Shown here one piece after another: positions 32,648 to 43,199 of a DNA stretch of 64,000 bases. Origin of the DNA: Fragum whitleyi (lineage: Eukaryota; Mollusca; Bivalvia; Cardiida; Cardiidae). The position numbers were made by a program, and so were the translations under genes. The stretch spans positions 53,211,933 through 53,275,932 of the forward strand of contig OX411544.1 in NCBI GenBank assembly GCA_948146395.1, read 5' to 3'. Each line of letters begins with the position of its first letter. Positions within the stretch are counted from its first letter, which is position 1. A model generated the notes under the pieces. That model worked only from the letters and a program-made list of their open reading frames with translations, did not search any database and was not told the DNA's origin.

Positions 32648-33726
32648 CTGGAAATTAATAGAGGATAATTGTTTCATTTAAGAGAAGATGAGAATATTTA
32701 TTGATTTCATGGAGGTATATGAATAACTTTTTTCTGATAATCCAGTTATCGATATCCGGATTTTTGGTCAAGTACTCAATAGCATAATCATTCCTGTCCT
32801 GATTTTTTGGTGCACCACATTTGGCTGATCCATTTGGTGTTTTTTTGGTCTAATTTGTCAAAACAAATTTCTGGTTTATGGCTGCTGAGAAAAGAACGAT
32901 GCTAAATTTCCCATTGTACCATGTTAAGTCAGAAAATCAACTAAGTCGTAAAACAGGAAGAAGATGTACAACGAATCTGAAATCAGTAAGCAACATATCT
33001 GATAAAAGCATACCAAGTTTGAAGTTGCTCTGATTCATGGTTGCCGAGAAAAATGTTACAAAAATTTATTGTACCATTTTAAGTCTAAACAGGAAGTAGA
33101 TAATGTCACAGACTCAAATTCTGTAAGGGACAGATGGAAGGATGAATGGACAGGGGTAAACCAATAAACCCTTATCTTCTTTGAAGTGGGGTAATGAAAA
33201 TATAAAGTCTATTGAATGCCTAAAATGTGGAATGAAATTTTATAAGTATACTTTGTTAAATCTATTATCGAAAAATAATTATGTGTTTTGATAATGTGCA
33301 GTGTGATTAAAACAGTTCTTTATTGTTGCACTTGATAAACATACTAGTCCAAGTAAATTGAATGCCAAATTATCAGTCAACCAATTGTCATGGACCTTTT
33401 AAGGTCTACTTTGACAAAAACAAAAAATACTTACCTCAAATGAATTTAATATGTTCCATTTCAAGAGGCTTGGAGATACAAAATCATCGTCAAGTAAATT
33501 AATAGATTAGTCCACAATGTTGTTTGGGTTGGATCATTGCATGTAGTTGGTGTCTTGTCAATGTTTTTCGGGTGAATATTTTCCTTTATTTTGCCTCTAC
33601 AAAAGAACCAAATCATATTTATTTTCAAGTTCTTTTTATAGGAAAATAGCTTTTAATACATTTGTAAAGGCTTGGCTGCGGATGCTGGATAATACAAAAA
33701 ATCCAAGTCAGAAAAAGGTAATAACT
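32648..33726. other. Intron-like DNA with a two-unit degenerate repeat
   Basis: TGGCTGCTGAGAAAA (near 32880) and TGGTTGCCGAGAAAA (near 33041) begin two related units of about 160 bp, followed by AGACTCAAATTCTGTAAGGG. This resembles a scrap of a tandem-unit element. No exon recognised. Confidence 0.35.
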
Positions 33727-34019
33727 ACAGGTGCCTACGCTTAGCTGTCGAGTGCTGGATGGTGGAAAAAAGACTTAAGTCAAAAAAGGGGCATAATTTG
33801 CACAAAATACATCTAGAGTTATCATCCTTGATGATATAGGTTGCTCTTCTGATGGTGAATATGTTATCCAAGTTTCAAGTGAATGCCTTAAGAAGAACCA
33901 GAGATATCACAAAATGTCAGTTTTCTCACGACAACCACGACAACCGTGCCGAAAAAAAAACTATGACACCAGGGCTATAGCAATACCTTGGTTTTTTTCC
34001 AAAACAGCCGAGCTAAAAA
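33727..34019 (+). mobile_element. Third repeat family, near-complete copy
   Basis: GGTGCCTACGCTTAGCTGTC at the 5' side, GGGGCATAATTTGCAC, CTTGATGATATAGGTTGCTC, AGATATCACAAAATGTC, then hairpin TTGG/CCAA around T7 and CCGAGCTAAAAAT. Confidence 0.7.
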
Positions 34020-34222
34020 TGCTTCCACAGTTATCCTTCTTGATAGCCTGTGTAGCTCTTGTGATGGTGAACACACATGCCAAGTTTCATTAAGATATCC
34101 CCAATAATAACATTGATATGACCAAAGTTAAAGTTTGTCATGCCATCTTTCGCCAACACCAATGCCAACGGCGCCATGGTGATCATAATACCATAGGTTC
34201 TCTCAAAAAACAGCAGAGCTAA
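34020..34222 (+). mobile_element. Third repeat family, second 3' half in tandem
   Basis: Directly abuts the previous copy. CAGTTATCCTTCTTGATAGC and GATGGTGAACACACATGCC are followed by a diverged end CAGCAGAGCTAAATAATG. Confidence 0.5.
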
Positions 34223-34695
34223 ATAATGAATTTGTCAATGAGGCAATTCTTATGGGTTCCAACATCATAGAATGCAGTAAGGCTTATATGACAATCTTTA
34301 AACGCAAAATGACCCTATGTTTTTTTATCATGAATATCGTACTAAGCAACTGGAGCCTGTTTCACTTAACATCTTATGATCATTTTTGGCACAGGTCAAA
34401 TATTCAAGTTGCTTCTTTAGTAGTTACTAAATACAGAATTCTCTCGTGCATCATCTCATTGGAATAGTCTTCTAAAGACAATTCCAACGAGATATTGCAA
34501 GGCAGAATCTAACAAGGAATGAAAACACTAGGTACAATTAGTGACTGACTTATGATAATTATTTTTCTCAGAAGTTTAAAGGCCCCCGGAAATTATAATT
34601 AACGGTAAATATAATTAACGACTGCTTATTTGAAGGTCCTCTAGGTGATTGTTAACTACAAGTTTTACTATAGTAGATGTGTTGATCTAACCAAC
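34223..34695. other. Intron-like DNA with a short palindrome
   Basis: CATCTCATTGGAATAGTCTT pairs with AAGACAATTCCAACGAGAT at 34451-34492. AATTCTTATGGGTTCCAACA near 34243 matches phrases near 29900 and 35365 (an unnamed interspersed repeat). Confidence 0.4.
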
Positions 34696-34835
34696 CTGTT
34701 GTTGGGGTATTTCCATAGTTTGTTGTGTCCAGGTGACTCCAGTCTGGTCTCCGCATGTTTTCTGTCAATGTTTACAGCAATCTAGGACTTCACAGAGTTG
34801 TATTCATTATAGATCACCTGGGCCTTTGACTTTCT
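34696..34835 (-). pseudogene. Unidentified gene remnant, duplicated exon copy 1 with TAG
   Basis: 140 nt on the minus strand, acceptor TTGTTTTTACAG, donor AACAG|GTTGGT. It reads RKSKAQVIYNEYNSVKS, TAG (34782-34784), IAVNIDRKHAETRLE, then SPGHNKLWKYPNN. Phase 0 in, phase 2 out, joining in frame to 32554-32647. A second copy of the same exon lies at 35873-36015, three nucleotides longer and also phase 0 to 2, so the two could only be used alternatively. Protein family not recognised. Confidence 0.55.
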
Positions 34836-35579
34836 CTGTAAAAACAACTTGTCATAAAATTTGACTTGCTACCAGCGCTTGCATATGAATGCAGACTGTT
34901 CCAAAGAATAACTTAATTACAAAAGAAAAGTATTTCACAGGATATACTTTTCACCAGGAAGCAACAGCTTTTCAAAATGGATTCTCGCATACCATTTCAT
35001 TAGATGAGATATTTTGTCCAGGAATGAGCATAGTATCTTGAATGGGTTTACATTAAATAGCTTTGTTCATTTTATTAAGTTCTGCAAGCAGACAGACAAT
35101 ATAGTAAAATTATATGCCCCAAATCTTAACGAAGCAGGGAGATAAAAGTAATTTCATCTTTACAGTGCACTAAATCATTACAAGCCTGGAGGATCTGTAC
35201 AATAAACAGAAAAACTTGTAAATAAGCCACCTTGAACAGGACCACCGAAAAGAGGTTGTTCAAAAGAAAATGGTCGCTTTATACACTTTTTGTTTACAAA
35301 TTGAATTGATTGCAAAATTCTCAATAATCCTGTGCAGTTAAACATCAACAGAATTGTCTCATTGAGACAATTCTTGTGAGTTAACGACATAGGATTCATT
35401 TACAATAATTTTTATACCATGCTATCTACTTTTTTCAGATATTGGATCAAAAGAAGGGGATTTTGAAAACAGTCACTTATTAAAAATTGTTGCTTGATAA
35501 ATGTGGTTGCTCAAACAAGATCGACTGTACATGATAGCTACAAGTCCTCCCTACAAGTGTATTCCCAGTTCAATTTGTT
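34836..35579. other. DNA between the duplicated exons
   Basis: No further exon recognised. GAATTGTCTCATTGAGACAATTC at 35351-35373 is a short perfect palindrome of a phrase also near 58899. Confidence 0.35.
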
Positions 35580-35750
35580 GTTAGAATGGGCTTTTAAGCC
35601 ACTTTCAACAATCTTACAGTTATATTGCGGCTACTGGAGCACCTAACAAAGAATTCCTGGTATTTCTCGCCGCAGGACTACGATTACATCCTTTCTTAGC
35701 CTCCAGCTGCTATCCCACATAGGTCTACAACTATCAACCAATAGTTAGCC
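35580..35750 (-). mobile_element. SINE-1 copy, tail and body
   Basis: AAGCCACTTTCAACAATC, GGCTACTGGAGCACCTAACA and TTTCTTAGCCTCCAGCTGC in family order. The tRNA-like head and the ATTGATTG tail are missing. A TTCAGCATGACGAGGGTTAA end of the piggyBac-like MITE follows at 35759-35778. Confidence 0.65.
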
Positions 35751-35872
35751 AAACTTTATTCAGCATGACGAGGGTTAACAAGCCATGGTGATCTGTTTAA
35801 CACATATGATAGCTACAAGTCCTCCCTAGAGTTTGATTTGTGTTAGTGTGTTCCCTGTAAGAGGTAACCCAC

Positions 35873-36015
35873 CTGTTGTAGGGGTATTTCAACAGTTTGT
35901 TATATAGGTGACTCAAAACTGCATTTGTCTCCACATTTTGTCTGTCAATGTTTACAGGAATCTTTGACTTCACAGAGTTGTATACATCATAGATCACCTT
36001 GGCCTAAGAATTTCT
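35873..36015 (-). pseudogene. Unidentified gene remnant, duplicated exon copy 2 with TAG
   Basis: 143 nt on the minus strand, acceptor TTGTTTTTACAG, donor AACAG|GTGGGT. It reads RNS, TAG (36004-36006), then AKVIYDVYNSVKSKIPVNID, RQNVETNAVLSHL and YNKLLKYPYN. Roughly 55-60 percent of residues match copy 1, and each copy has a sense codon where the other has TAG. The intron edges are also alike, so whole exon plus flanks were duplicated. Confidence 0.55.
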
Positions 36016-36139
36016 CTGTAAAAACAATATCATATCACTGAATGACATTTAAACCTTATCCTACTGAACTTTTATTCAAACAAATTTCCATTTTCAGACT
36101 TTTCTTGCTTATGTTTTTCCCCAATTATTTAGTAGAAGC

Positions 36140-36255
36140 AGGCAGTATGGCTTTGATCAGACTGCATATCTGAACAGGCTGATCTTTGTCTATACAGTCT
36201 GTCAAATCTTTGTACAACATAATATGTCCTGAATAGCATGACAAGGGTTTAATAC
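36140..36255 (+). repeat. CTGCACATATGTGCAG-family MITE remnant
   Basis: GATCAGACTGCATATCTGAAC, CAGGCTGATCTTTGTCTA and the end AGCATGACAAGGGTTTA match the piggyBac-like element at 26157. The left end is lost. Confidence 0.55.
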
Positions 36256-36344
36256 CACAAACAGGGCTTTCAAATGAATCAAGAGCCTTTCTTCAAGGAT
36301 TAATTAATTTTAGAAACAAGATGTGTTTGTTTAAAAACATTTCG

Positions 36345-36550
36345 TTAAGACAATCATTCTGGCCAAATTTCAGGTTGATTGGGCAAAAAAAGTGGCCTCT
36401 AGAGTGCAGACAAGGTTTTTCTAAGATTGGACCCTGTGACCTATTTTTTGACCGCAGTTGACCCAATTTCAAACATGTCCAAGATTTGATGCACAGACAG
36501 ACGGGGATTATGATACCAATATACGACCACCTTCACCAGAGTATAAAAAT
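36345..36550 (+). repeat. Fragment of a tandem-unit rolling-circle-like repeat
   Basis: GGCCAAATTTCAGGTTGATT, AAGTGGCCTCTAGAGTG and ATGCACAGACAGACGGGG are phrases typical of the 3' unit of these families. No hairpin or GAGCTA end is present. Confidence 0.4.
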
Positions 36551-36679
36551 GGCTTCTGCAGAGCGTTTAAATCTGAACAAGTTTTTAAGCATAGGGCAAT
36601 AATATTTACAAAGTAAAGTCCATCTAAATTTCTTTACTGATAATTTTTTATGTTTTCCTTTCATGAAATTAAATATTAA

Positions 36680-36825
36680 GATATGAAGAGAGTGTTTGTT
36701 GATTTCAAGGAGGTATGAAACTAAATTCTACTCACTCATGCATCTGATTTGGGTATTCATACAGTCCTGTAATTAAGTTTTTAGTTTCATACCTCCAAAA
36801 CTGCAAAAAATATTCATTTCATCTC
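36680..36825. mobile_element. TTAA-flanked MITE (GATGAAGAGAG family)
   Basis: TTAA at 36676-36679 and 36826-36829. Arms GATATGAAGAGAGTG against TTCATTTCATCTC and GGAGGTATGAAACTAAA against TTTAGTTTCATACCTCC. Confidence 0.75.
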
Positions 36826-36829
36826 TTAA

Positions 36830-36974
36830 GGTAGTGGACCCATAATAGTTCTGCAACGTTTCAGAGCTTATGATCTTTTACAATATTGACCTAGGTTTCC
36901 TAATGAAAATTGAAGATAACACTTAAAAGTTCATGACATCCAAAATGTTGCAGAACTTTTACAGGTCCACTACC
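36830..36974. mobile_element. TTAA-flanked MITE (GGTAGTGGACC ends)
   Basis: TTAA at 36826-36829 and 36975-36978. Arms GGTAGTGGACCCATAATAG against CTTTTACAGGTCCACTACC, and GTTCTGCAAC against GTTGCAGAAC. It shares its left TTAA with the previous MITE. A second copy is at 60647-60803. Confidence 0.8.
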
Positions 36975-37009
36975 TTAAATAGGTTTACACATTTACCAAC
37001 CATCAATTC

Positions 37010-37304
37010 CAGTGGACATGCCCATAAACCATCAAGTCAGGGTCTGGGTGTTGTCTGCCAGTTATCCATTCCAGTAGTCTTCTGCCAGAAATCAGCATTG
37101 AGGCCTTGTCTTGTAGCCATGGAAACCAAGGTGACCATCATTTCAAGTTGCCGTCCACCAATTATCAAGTTGATAAAGTCGAAGTTACCAAGTGCAGGCT
37201 GTCCACCATGTAGTCCAGTTTTTCTTCTACCATCAACCATGATCCAACCATCAGACACCAAATTGTCTACCAACCCAGCCGCAGTAAAGTGCAACACGAT
37301 GTCA
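37010..37304. repeat. CCATCAA-rich degenerate minisatellite, block 1
   Basis: Irregular CCATCAA/CCAGT/CCAACC repeats. Both strands stay open for 86 to 128 codons, which is expected of such composition. Similar blocks lie at 38010-38120 and 48440-48515. I do not read a gene here. Confidence 0.45.
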
Positions 37305-37520
37305 ATGGTCGAGAGGTAAGCTCAAGCTTCTTGATCAAGAGGTCCAGAGTTTGATTCCCAGAAGTGGCTACTGATCTTTGTTCTTACCTTGGCCCAAACA
37401 TTCAGTGGGAGTACTGGTGAAATTCCCAGTAAGCAGAATCGACAGGGATATTGATGTGATATTAATAGGTCTACACCAAACCAGTGTTACACTCCATCCT
37501 GTACCAGAAAGCTACCTACT
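37305..37520 (+). mobile_element. tRNA-headed SINE (SINE-3)
   Basis: A tRNA-Ser/Leu-like head: A box TGGTCGAGAGGT, then B box AGTTTGATTCCC about 45 bases on. The body is TGGCTACTGATCTTTGTTC. A truncated relative is at 56418-56500. Confidence 0.65.
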
Positions 37521-37584
37521 GAGCTTTACAGCCTATCTTTAACCATAAAATTCCCTTACAAAGAAAAATAAAGAAAAGTTTTGA

Positions 37585-37650
37585 TGTAGGTCAAAACAAA
37601 ACTGTTGTAAGAGCATATATATATTTTTATACGTTCTTACAACAGTTTTG
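37585..37650. repeat. Hairpin CAAAACTGTTGTAAGA
   Basis: AAAACTGTTGTAAGAGC and TTCTTACAACAGTTTTG form a long stem around TATATAT. A sister hairpin is at 38258-38332 in the same order within a duplicated block. Confidence 0.7.
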
Positions 37651-38009
37651 AACTTTAAAAAATAAGTTGTATTACTTGCAATTTTAAGGTTGAAAAATTG
37701 TCCATTATTATCATATTAGCTAAAACATACTTAACAAATAAGCAGTATTGAAATAGGTTCAATTGAGGGTTCAGTGCAAAAGCATTGTAATTGGCTATTG
37801 ATATATATAGGCACTTAAAATAGTAATGCACTGATCTCTCTCAATATGCTTAATTTAGATTACAACTGAAAATTAAATATAAGCTAGAGCTGTTTGTAAA
37901 ACATCTACTGTCTACAGGCAGACCGACTGACAGACCAACCTACAGGTGCAAAGCAATATACCCCCTCTTTTTAGAAGGGAGCATAATAATTGATTTTAAT
38001 ATTCTACCC
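37651..38009. other. Unassigned DNA within a duplicated block
   Basis: GCAATATACCCCCTCTTTTT near 37951 recurs near 40658. No gene seen. Confidence 0.35.
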
Positions 38010-38340
38010 ACCATGTCCAGGAGTAATCCATCAACCATCCATTCCAAGGCACATCCATCATCAATCAAGGCCAGGCAGCATCCAGCAACCATCAAGGCAG
38101 CATCACCAAAATTGTTTTCCTCCAAGTCACTGTACAGTGTCCTACCAAGCCACTGTACAGTGAATCACATCATTTACCAGAAAGCTACTTACTTAGCTCA
38201 ACCATAAAAATGTCAATAGACAACAACAACAAATACCCATGAAAAAAATTGATAAAGATCAAAGCAAAACTGTTGTCATAGCATGTTTATATATACATGT
38301 ACATAAATATGTTCTCACAACAGTTTTGATTTGTGAAAAA
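38010..38340. repeat. Second copy of the CCATC block plus hairpin
   Basis: CCATCAACCATCCATTCC, then ACCAGAAAGCTACTTACTTAGC and CAACCATAAAAATG, then hairpin AAAACTGTTGTCATAGC/CAACAGTTTTG at 38258-38332. The same order of parts occurs at 37010-37650, so about 0.6-1 kb was duplicated in tandem and diverged. Confidence 0.5.
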
Positions 38341-38622
38341 AATTACCTTATAATTAATTCAGTTCATTTTAATTTTCAACCCTGTTCATGTCCCCTGTGG
38401 GCTACAAAATTCTAACAACTACAGCTTAGTTAGAATGTTCATGTGGCCAACTGCAGACATGTTTTGAATTCCTAGCAAGTCCTATAGTGGTATTTAGATA
38501 GGTTCAAATTGGAAATGAATAAATGATTTGAGTATGTTTCTTTAGCTAGAGTTTTTTTTCTACCAATAACTGAAAAACCAATATAAATAATATTGCTTAC
38601 GGTAATTAAAAAAAACAAACTG
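38341..38622. other. Unassigned DNA
   Basis: AT-rich, nothing gene-like. Confidence 0.35.
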
Positions 38623-38694
38623 ATGGCTCAGCAAGAAACAGTTGTTACTGCCTATAAGCATATAGGCAGTTACAACTGTTTCACGCTAGGCCAT
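38623..38694. repeat. Hairpin repeat (ATGGCTCAGC family), best-preserved copy
   Basis: 72 bp with arms of about 35 bp: ATGGCTCAGCAAGAAACAG, TTGTTACTGCCTATA and GCATATAGGCAGTTACAAC, ending CACGCTAGGCCAT. Only a few mismatches between the arms. Confidence 0.8.
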
Positions 38695-38819
38695 CGAAAT
38701 ATTACTTTTAGACCAAGACCAAAACAAATCAAGAAGTCGGTGTTTAGGAACTTTCAATAGTTTTGTACTGACACCTCAAAATAGGCAACTGTGTTTGAGA
38801 AAATGCGAATAATTAATGT

Positions 38820-40620
38820 GCATAACAACTAGACAATGCATCAAGAAATAATTGAATTAAAATGTTGGCCAAATAAAGATAAAACATTTTTTCGATTAAA
38901 CAAAGTCATCCAAAACAAAATAAAAGTTGTTTTATCTATTTTATCCCCTACATTCCTTAATCTTAATACTGGATATAAAGAACTTAAATTTTACAATAAA
39001 CAATATGGTCACCACTGAGTAAATGAGAATATTATGTTTAGCTTAAGACAATGCATGCTAGGAAGAAATTGAACAAGTTGGCCAAAATATTATATAAGCC
39101 AAAGAGGAAAAAAATCATGCAGATTTTCATGTGACAATTTTCACATGATTTCCTTAAATTTTGGAGCATGTTCCAAATAAATGCAAGTGGTTTAATCCGT
39201 TCGATCCCCTTCCACAATTAATTGTTTTTGAAACATTGGATGCAAAAACCTAAATCTTGCAATATTATCTAATATATTTGAATTATATAATTGGTGTCTC
39301 CACATTAAATGAGAATAATGCTTGATAGCTAGACAATGTCCGCTAGGAAGAATTGAAGATGTTAATTGACCAAAATAATGAAACTAAAGCCAAAGAGTAA
39401 GAAAATATCAGTTTTGCAGGCTCCTTCCTTTAAATTTCTACATGAATCCTATAATTTACTGACTTGAACCAAATCAATCAAAATAAATATAATGTGTGTT
39501 GTTTAATCAGTTTTATATTCCCTACCCTCCTAAACCTTTGAGATGTTCCATAGAAATTTCTAAACTCTTACAATATTACCTAACATTCTGGATCTATGTA
39601 GCCACAATGAAATTAGAATTAAATGTACTTGATAGCTAGACAATGCACACTAGGAAGTAATTGAAGATGTTGGCCAAAATAATGTTACTAAAGCCAAAAA
39701 AGGAAAAAAACACACTTTATTGCAAGTTCCTTAATTGCTTTTAATTTCCTCATCAAACTTGCAATTTTGCTGAAGTAAACAGAGTCATAAAAAATAAAAT
39801 GAGTTGTTTTATCCCTTTCACCCTGTGAAATCCTAAACCTTTTTGAGACGTTCAATAAAAATATTCTTATCATTTAACCTAATGATTTGTATTCAAACGG
39901 ATGTGATAACCATAAACCTGAATATTATAAATTGCACTTTAATCTAATTAACATTCAATATAAGCATCTGACCTTTTACCATAAAACCTAATAATTTGGA
40001 TTTATAAGGAATCTCTCCACAATTAATAAAAATTAGTTCTTTGATAGCTAGACAATGCATGCTAGGAAGAAACAAATATGTCGGCCAAAACAATGATATC
40101 TTGGAAATAAAACATCTTAACTCTTGGCATGTTACCTAAAATTTGGAATGATAATGAATGTCTCCACAATAGATGAGTATAAAAAGCTTGATAGCTAGAC
40201 AATGCATGACAATGCAAAGAATTGAAGATGTTGACCAAAATAATGATACAAAATCAGAATAAGAGAAAAAAACACATTCTCACTGGTTCCTTCATTAATT
40301 CTCTAGTTTAATGATCACCTTAATCCAAGTCATAACAAAATGAAAGTATTTTTATAACTTTCATCCCCTAATGTTTTGAAATAATTGATATAAACAGCTG
40401 AACTCTTACAATGTTACCAAATAAATTTGCATTATAAAGGACAACCCCACAATAAAACTGAATGATGTGTTTGACAGGTAGACAATGCTTGCTAGGAAGA
40501 AAAAAGATGTTGGCTAAAATAAAGATACTTTAGCCTACGAGAAAAAAACTCAGTTTTTCAGGTTCCTTTGCTATAATTTCAACATGAATCCTTTCATCGG
40601 TTAACATCACTTCAGACAAA
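38820..40620. repeat. Degenerate tandem array, about 300-bp unit
   Basis: The marker GCTAGACAATGCATGCTAGG and its variants occur near 38832, 39047, 39330, 39642, 40052, 40198 and 40483, each followed by TTGGCCAAAATAATG, an A-rich piece and GGTTCCTT. Spacing is about 145-410 bp because of deletions and gains. Confidence 0.7.
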
Positions 40621-40639
40621 AAACAGTCCAGACCAACCC

Positions 40640-40900
40640 TATGCCATTAGTGCAATGCAATATACCCCCTCTTCATCGAAGGGGAGCATAATTACTTAAT
40701 GTTTTGATAAGCAGAATATTCATAAATAGGACATTCATTTTCTAACCACCTTCAAAAATAATAAAATAATCCAAGATTCTTATTATTATTGGCAAATTGA
40801 TCATAAAGCATCACTTAATCAGAACAAGAATCGTCAGGGGACAACCTAGCTCACCTAAACTGCTGCTTGTGACAAATAGCATTTGACCAACAATCAAGAG
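40640..40900. other. Unassigned DNA
   Basis: Short stretch after the tandem array. CAATATACCCCCTCTTC recurs from 37951. Confidence 0.35.
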
Positions 40901-41380
40901 TTCAAGCATTCAGAGGGTATAAGCAAGGTTAAAGTATTTTGTACAAAAACGGTCAATGGCAATATGTCAAGGGTCTTGGTTACTGGTGAAAAGTCCATAA
41001 AAGGTCAAGATTGAGGTCAAAATGTCAAGGAGCTTGGTCTCTGGTGAAGCATGTCACCTAGTGAGTGTGTGTATGAAGGAACGACGTACTAGGTAAAGCA
41101 TTCAGAAAATATAAGCAAGGTTAAAGTTTTTTAGTTAAAGTTTTTAGTTAAAGTTTTTTTTAAGTCCATAAAAGGTCAAGATCGAGGTCAAAATATCAAG
41201 GAGCTTTGTCTCTGGTGAAAGTATTTCAGCTTGTGAGTGTGTGTATGAAGGAATGATGTACCAGGCAAAAAATTCAGACAATATAAGCAAGGTTAAACTT
41301 TTTTGGTTTAAGTTTAAAGTTAAAGTTTTTCCAAGTCCATAAAGGTCAAGTTCAAGGTCAAAATGTCACTGCACTTAAGG
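40901..41380. repeat. Tandem repeat, about 180-bp unit, 2.5 copies
   Basis: Units start ATTCAGA(A/C)AATATAAGCAAGG and include CATAAAAGGTCAAGA and GTGAGTGTGTGTATGAAGG. They start near 40908, 41099 and 41273. Confidence 0.8.
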
Positions 41381-41386
41381 TAGTTG

Positions 41387-41580
41387 AAGCACAAAATTCT
41401 CCTTCTAAAGCTAAAGTTACATAAAAATCGGCTGGTCAAACACAGTGCTTCCTTTTATTTACTGTCAAAATAGTCATAGATTACCTCTGCTGAGAGTCAG
41501 CGAAATCAGAGTAGATGGCTCAGCAAGAAACAGTTGTAACAGTTGTAACTGCCTATAAACACTTATGTGATATACCATCG
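41387..41580. repeat. TTAAGGTAG MITE end and partial hairpin repeat
   Basis: TTAAGGTAGTTGAAGC at 41385-41400 is a single end of the TTAA MITE family. 41514-41580 is the left arm of the ATGGCTCAGC hairpin with an internal duplication of AGTTGTAAC and the right arm missing. Confidence 0.5.
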
Positions 41581-42462
41581 AAACCATTTCAAGTCAATAA
41601 AGTCAAGTCAATAAAACCTAATAAATATTACCTTGGCCTCATTGATTATAAAAAGATGAAGAGAGAAATCATTCTAATTATGCAGATTCATATAATGTAG
41701 TTGTGACAATGAGAAAGCTTGCTTTAGAGACTAATTTGTGTGCAAGCTTACAGAATTTTGGTGTACTCAAAATTATTTTCATTGAAGAATGAAAAAAAAT
41801 ATTTTAACCAAACAATTGAACAAATCTGAATATAAACAGATTCTAGATTGGCTAATCATACAAAAACAAGATGGTAAATTGTCACAAGATACACCAGTTA
41901 CACTGCTGGATGTCCAAGTATGAAAAGAAAAATCAAAGAAAAAAAGAAAGAACTAGAAAAATAAGCTGGCTGGATTTATGGTTCTTGAGTACTGACTGCG
42001 CTTCCTAATCACGATAGGTACAAAACTGCCAAGTTTCAAGTCTAAAGAGTCAAGAGATGTGCTCAAGACAAAGAAGTGGATGTCGCCTGTCTACAACCAG
42101 ATGCCTTAGATGATCCAATAATGTGACTTGTCATTGAATACCCTATTTCCCCTAATTAGAGCTCTATCCTATTTCTGCAAATAAGAGCTATACCCTTTTC
42201 TCTCCAAATAAGAGCTTCTTGTGATTTTGGTTTCCCCCTTTAATATCCTCTCAAAACTTCTGTTGACCTGATGCAAAGAAATTGATTCATTGATGTAAGC
42301 CCAAATCTATGGGTGTGGGCTGTTCAAGCTGTAATTAGCTTTGTCAGAGATTGAACCAGTGATTTGTAACCTAGATAACAAACAATTTTCCTCAAAATGT
42401 TTCCTTTTAGTCAATGCAACAACACCTTTTAATTAATAATGGTGTATGTGCGTGTAATTTGC
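41581..42462. other. Mostly unassigned, with a repeat scrap at 41867-41945
   Basis: ACAAGATGGTAAATTGTCAC and TTACACTGCTGGATGTCCAAG match 61795-61860, with an ACAAG-type start like the rolling-circle-like families. No gene recognised. Confidence 0.4.
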
Positions 42463-42735
42463 TTGTTTGAATTGGGCTTTCTGTCGCTTTCAACAATTGT
42501 ATAATGCGATGGCTGGAGCACCTAACAACGGATTCTTGGTATTTCTCACACCAATACCACCATCCCATCTTACCTAGCCTCCAGCTGCTGTCCAAAATAG
42601 GTCCCACAATAGTCTTTGATTATTTACTTAATGGTGAGAGACAAATAGTCGGAATGGGTGAGTGAGGGTTGGGGATCAAACCTGGGACATCTAGGTTGAC
42701 AATCCCAAGTGCTACCAACTGCACTATCTATGTGT
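42463..42735 (-). mobile_element. SINE-1, copy with tRNA-like head
   Basis: On the minus strand: head ATAGTGCAGTTGGTAGCAC (A box) and CAGGTTTGATCCCC (B box), then GACTATTTGTCTCTCACCA, body GCAGCTGGAGGCTAGG and GGTGCTCCAGCCATCGC. Complete apart from the ATTGATTG tail. Confidence 0.8.
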
Positions 42736-43199
42736 GTGTGTAAAACAGTCTGATTATTACAATTAAGATGTCATTCAAAGAGTGGATTGAACAACTGTCC
42801 CATTATTACAATTAACATGTAATTTAGTCATTCATAAAACATATGTCGTGTGCATTCTAACAATGACAGTCAAAATCCATGTTTTTCAAAAAAGGGAAGG
42901 GGATGGCAAGTAGATTTTAGGATTTTATTACATTCATAAAAGGTATTAATAAAAGACGGGGGTTTGGTAACAATAGTCAAACTATTACTAAATCTATCTC
43001 TTTCATAAATATAAGGGAGTGGGAGAAGTTAGTAAGTACAGTCAAATTATTACAATATCAATTTCATTCATAAGAGGGAGGGAAAAGTGTGTGTGTGTGG
43101 GGGGAAATAACAGTACAAATTATTACTTTTACATCCCTGATGAGGAAACAGGGAATTTAGACTTACAACTGACAAATGTTGGCAATAAATGGGTTTCCA
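42736..43199. other. Unassigned DNA
   Basis: Loose repeats of TATTACAATTAA(C/G)ATGTCATT type near 42754-42845. An open frame of 80 codons (43019-43261) is not recognisable. Confidence 0.35.

Noticed and set aside
36933..37319. Longest open frame in the window, 128 codons on the plus strand, with an 86-codon frame opposite
   Set aside because: It covers a TTAA MITE end and a CCATC-rich low-complexity block. No domain, start context or splice context supports it, and a similar block at 38010 gives different proteins.
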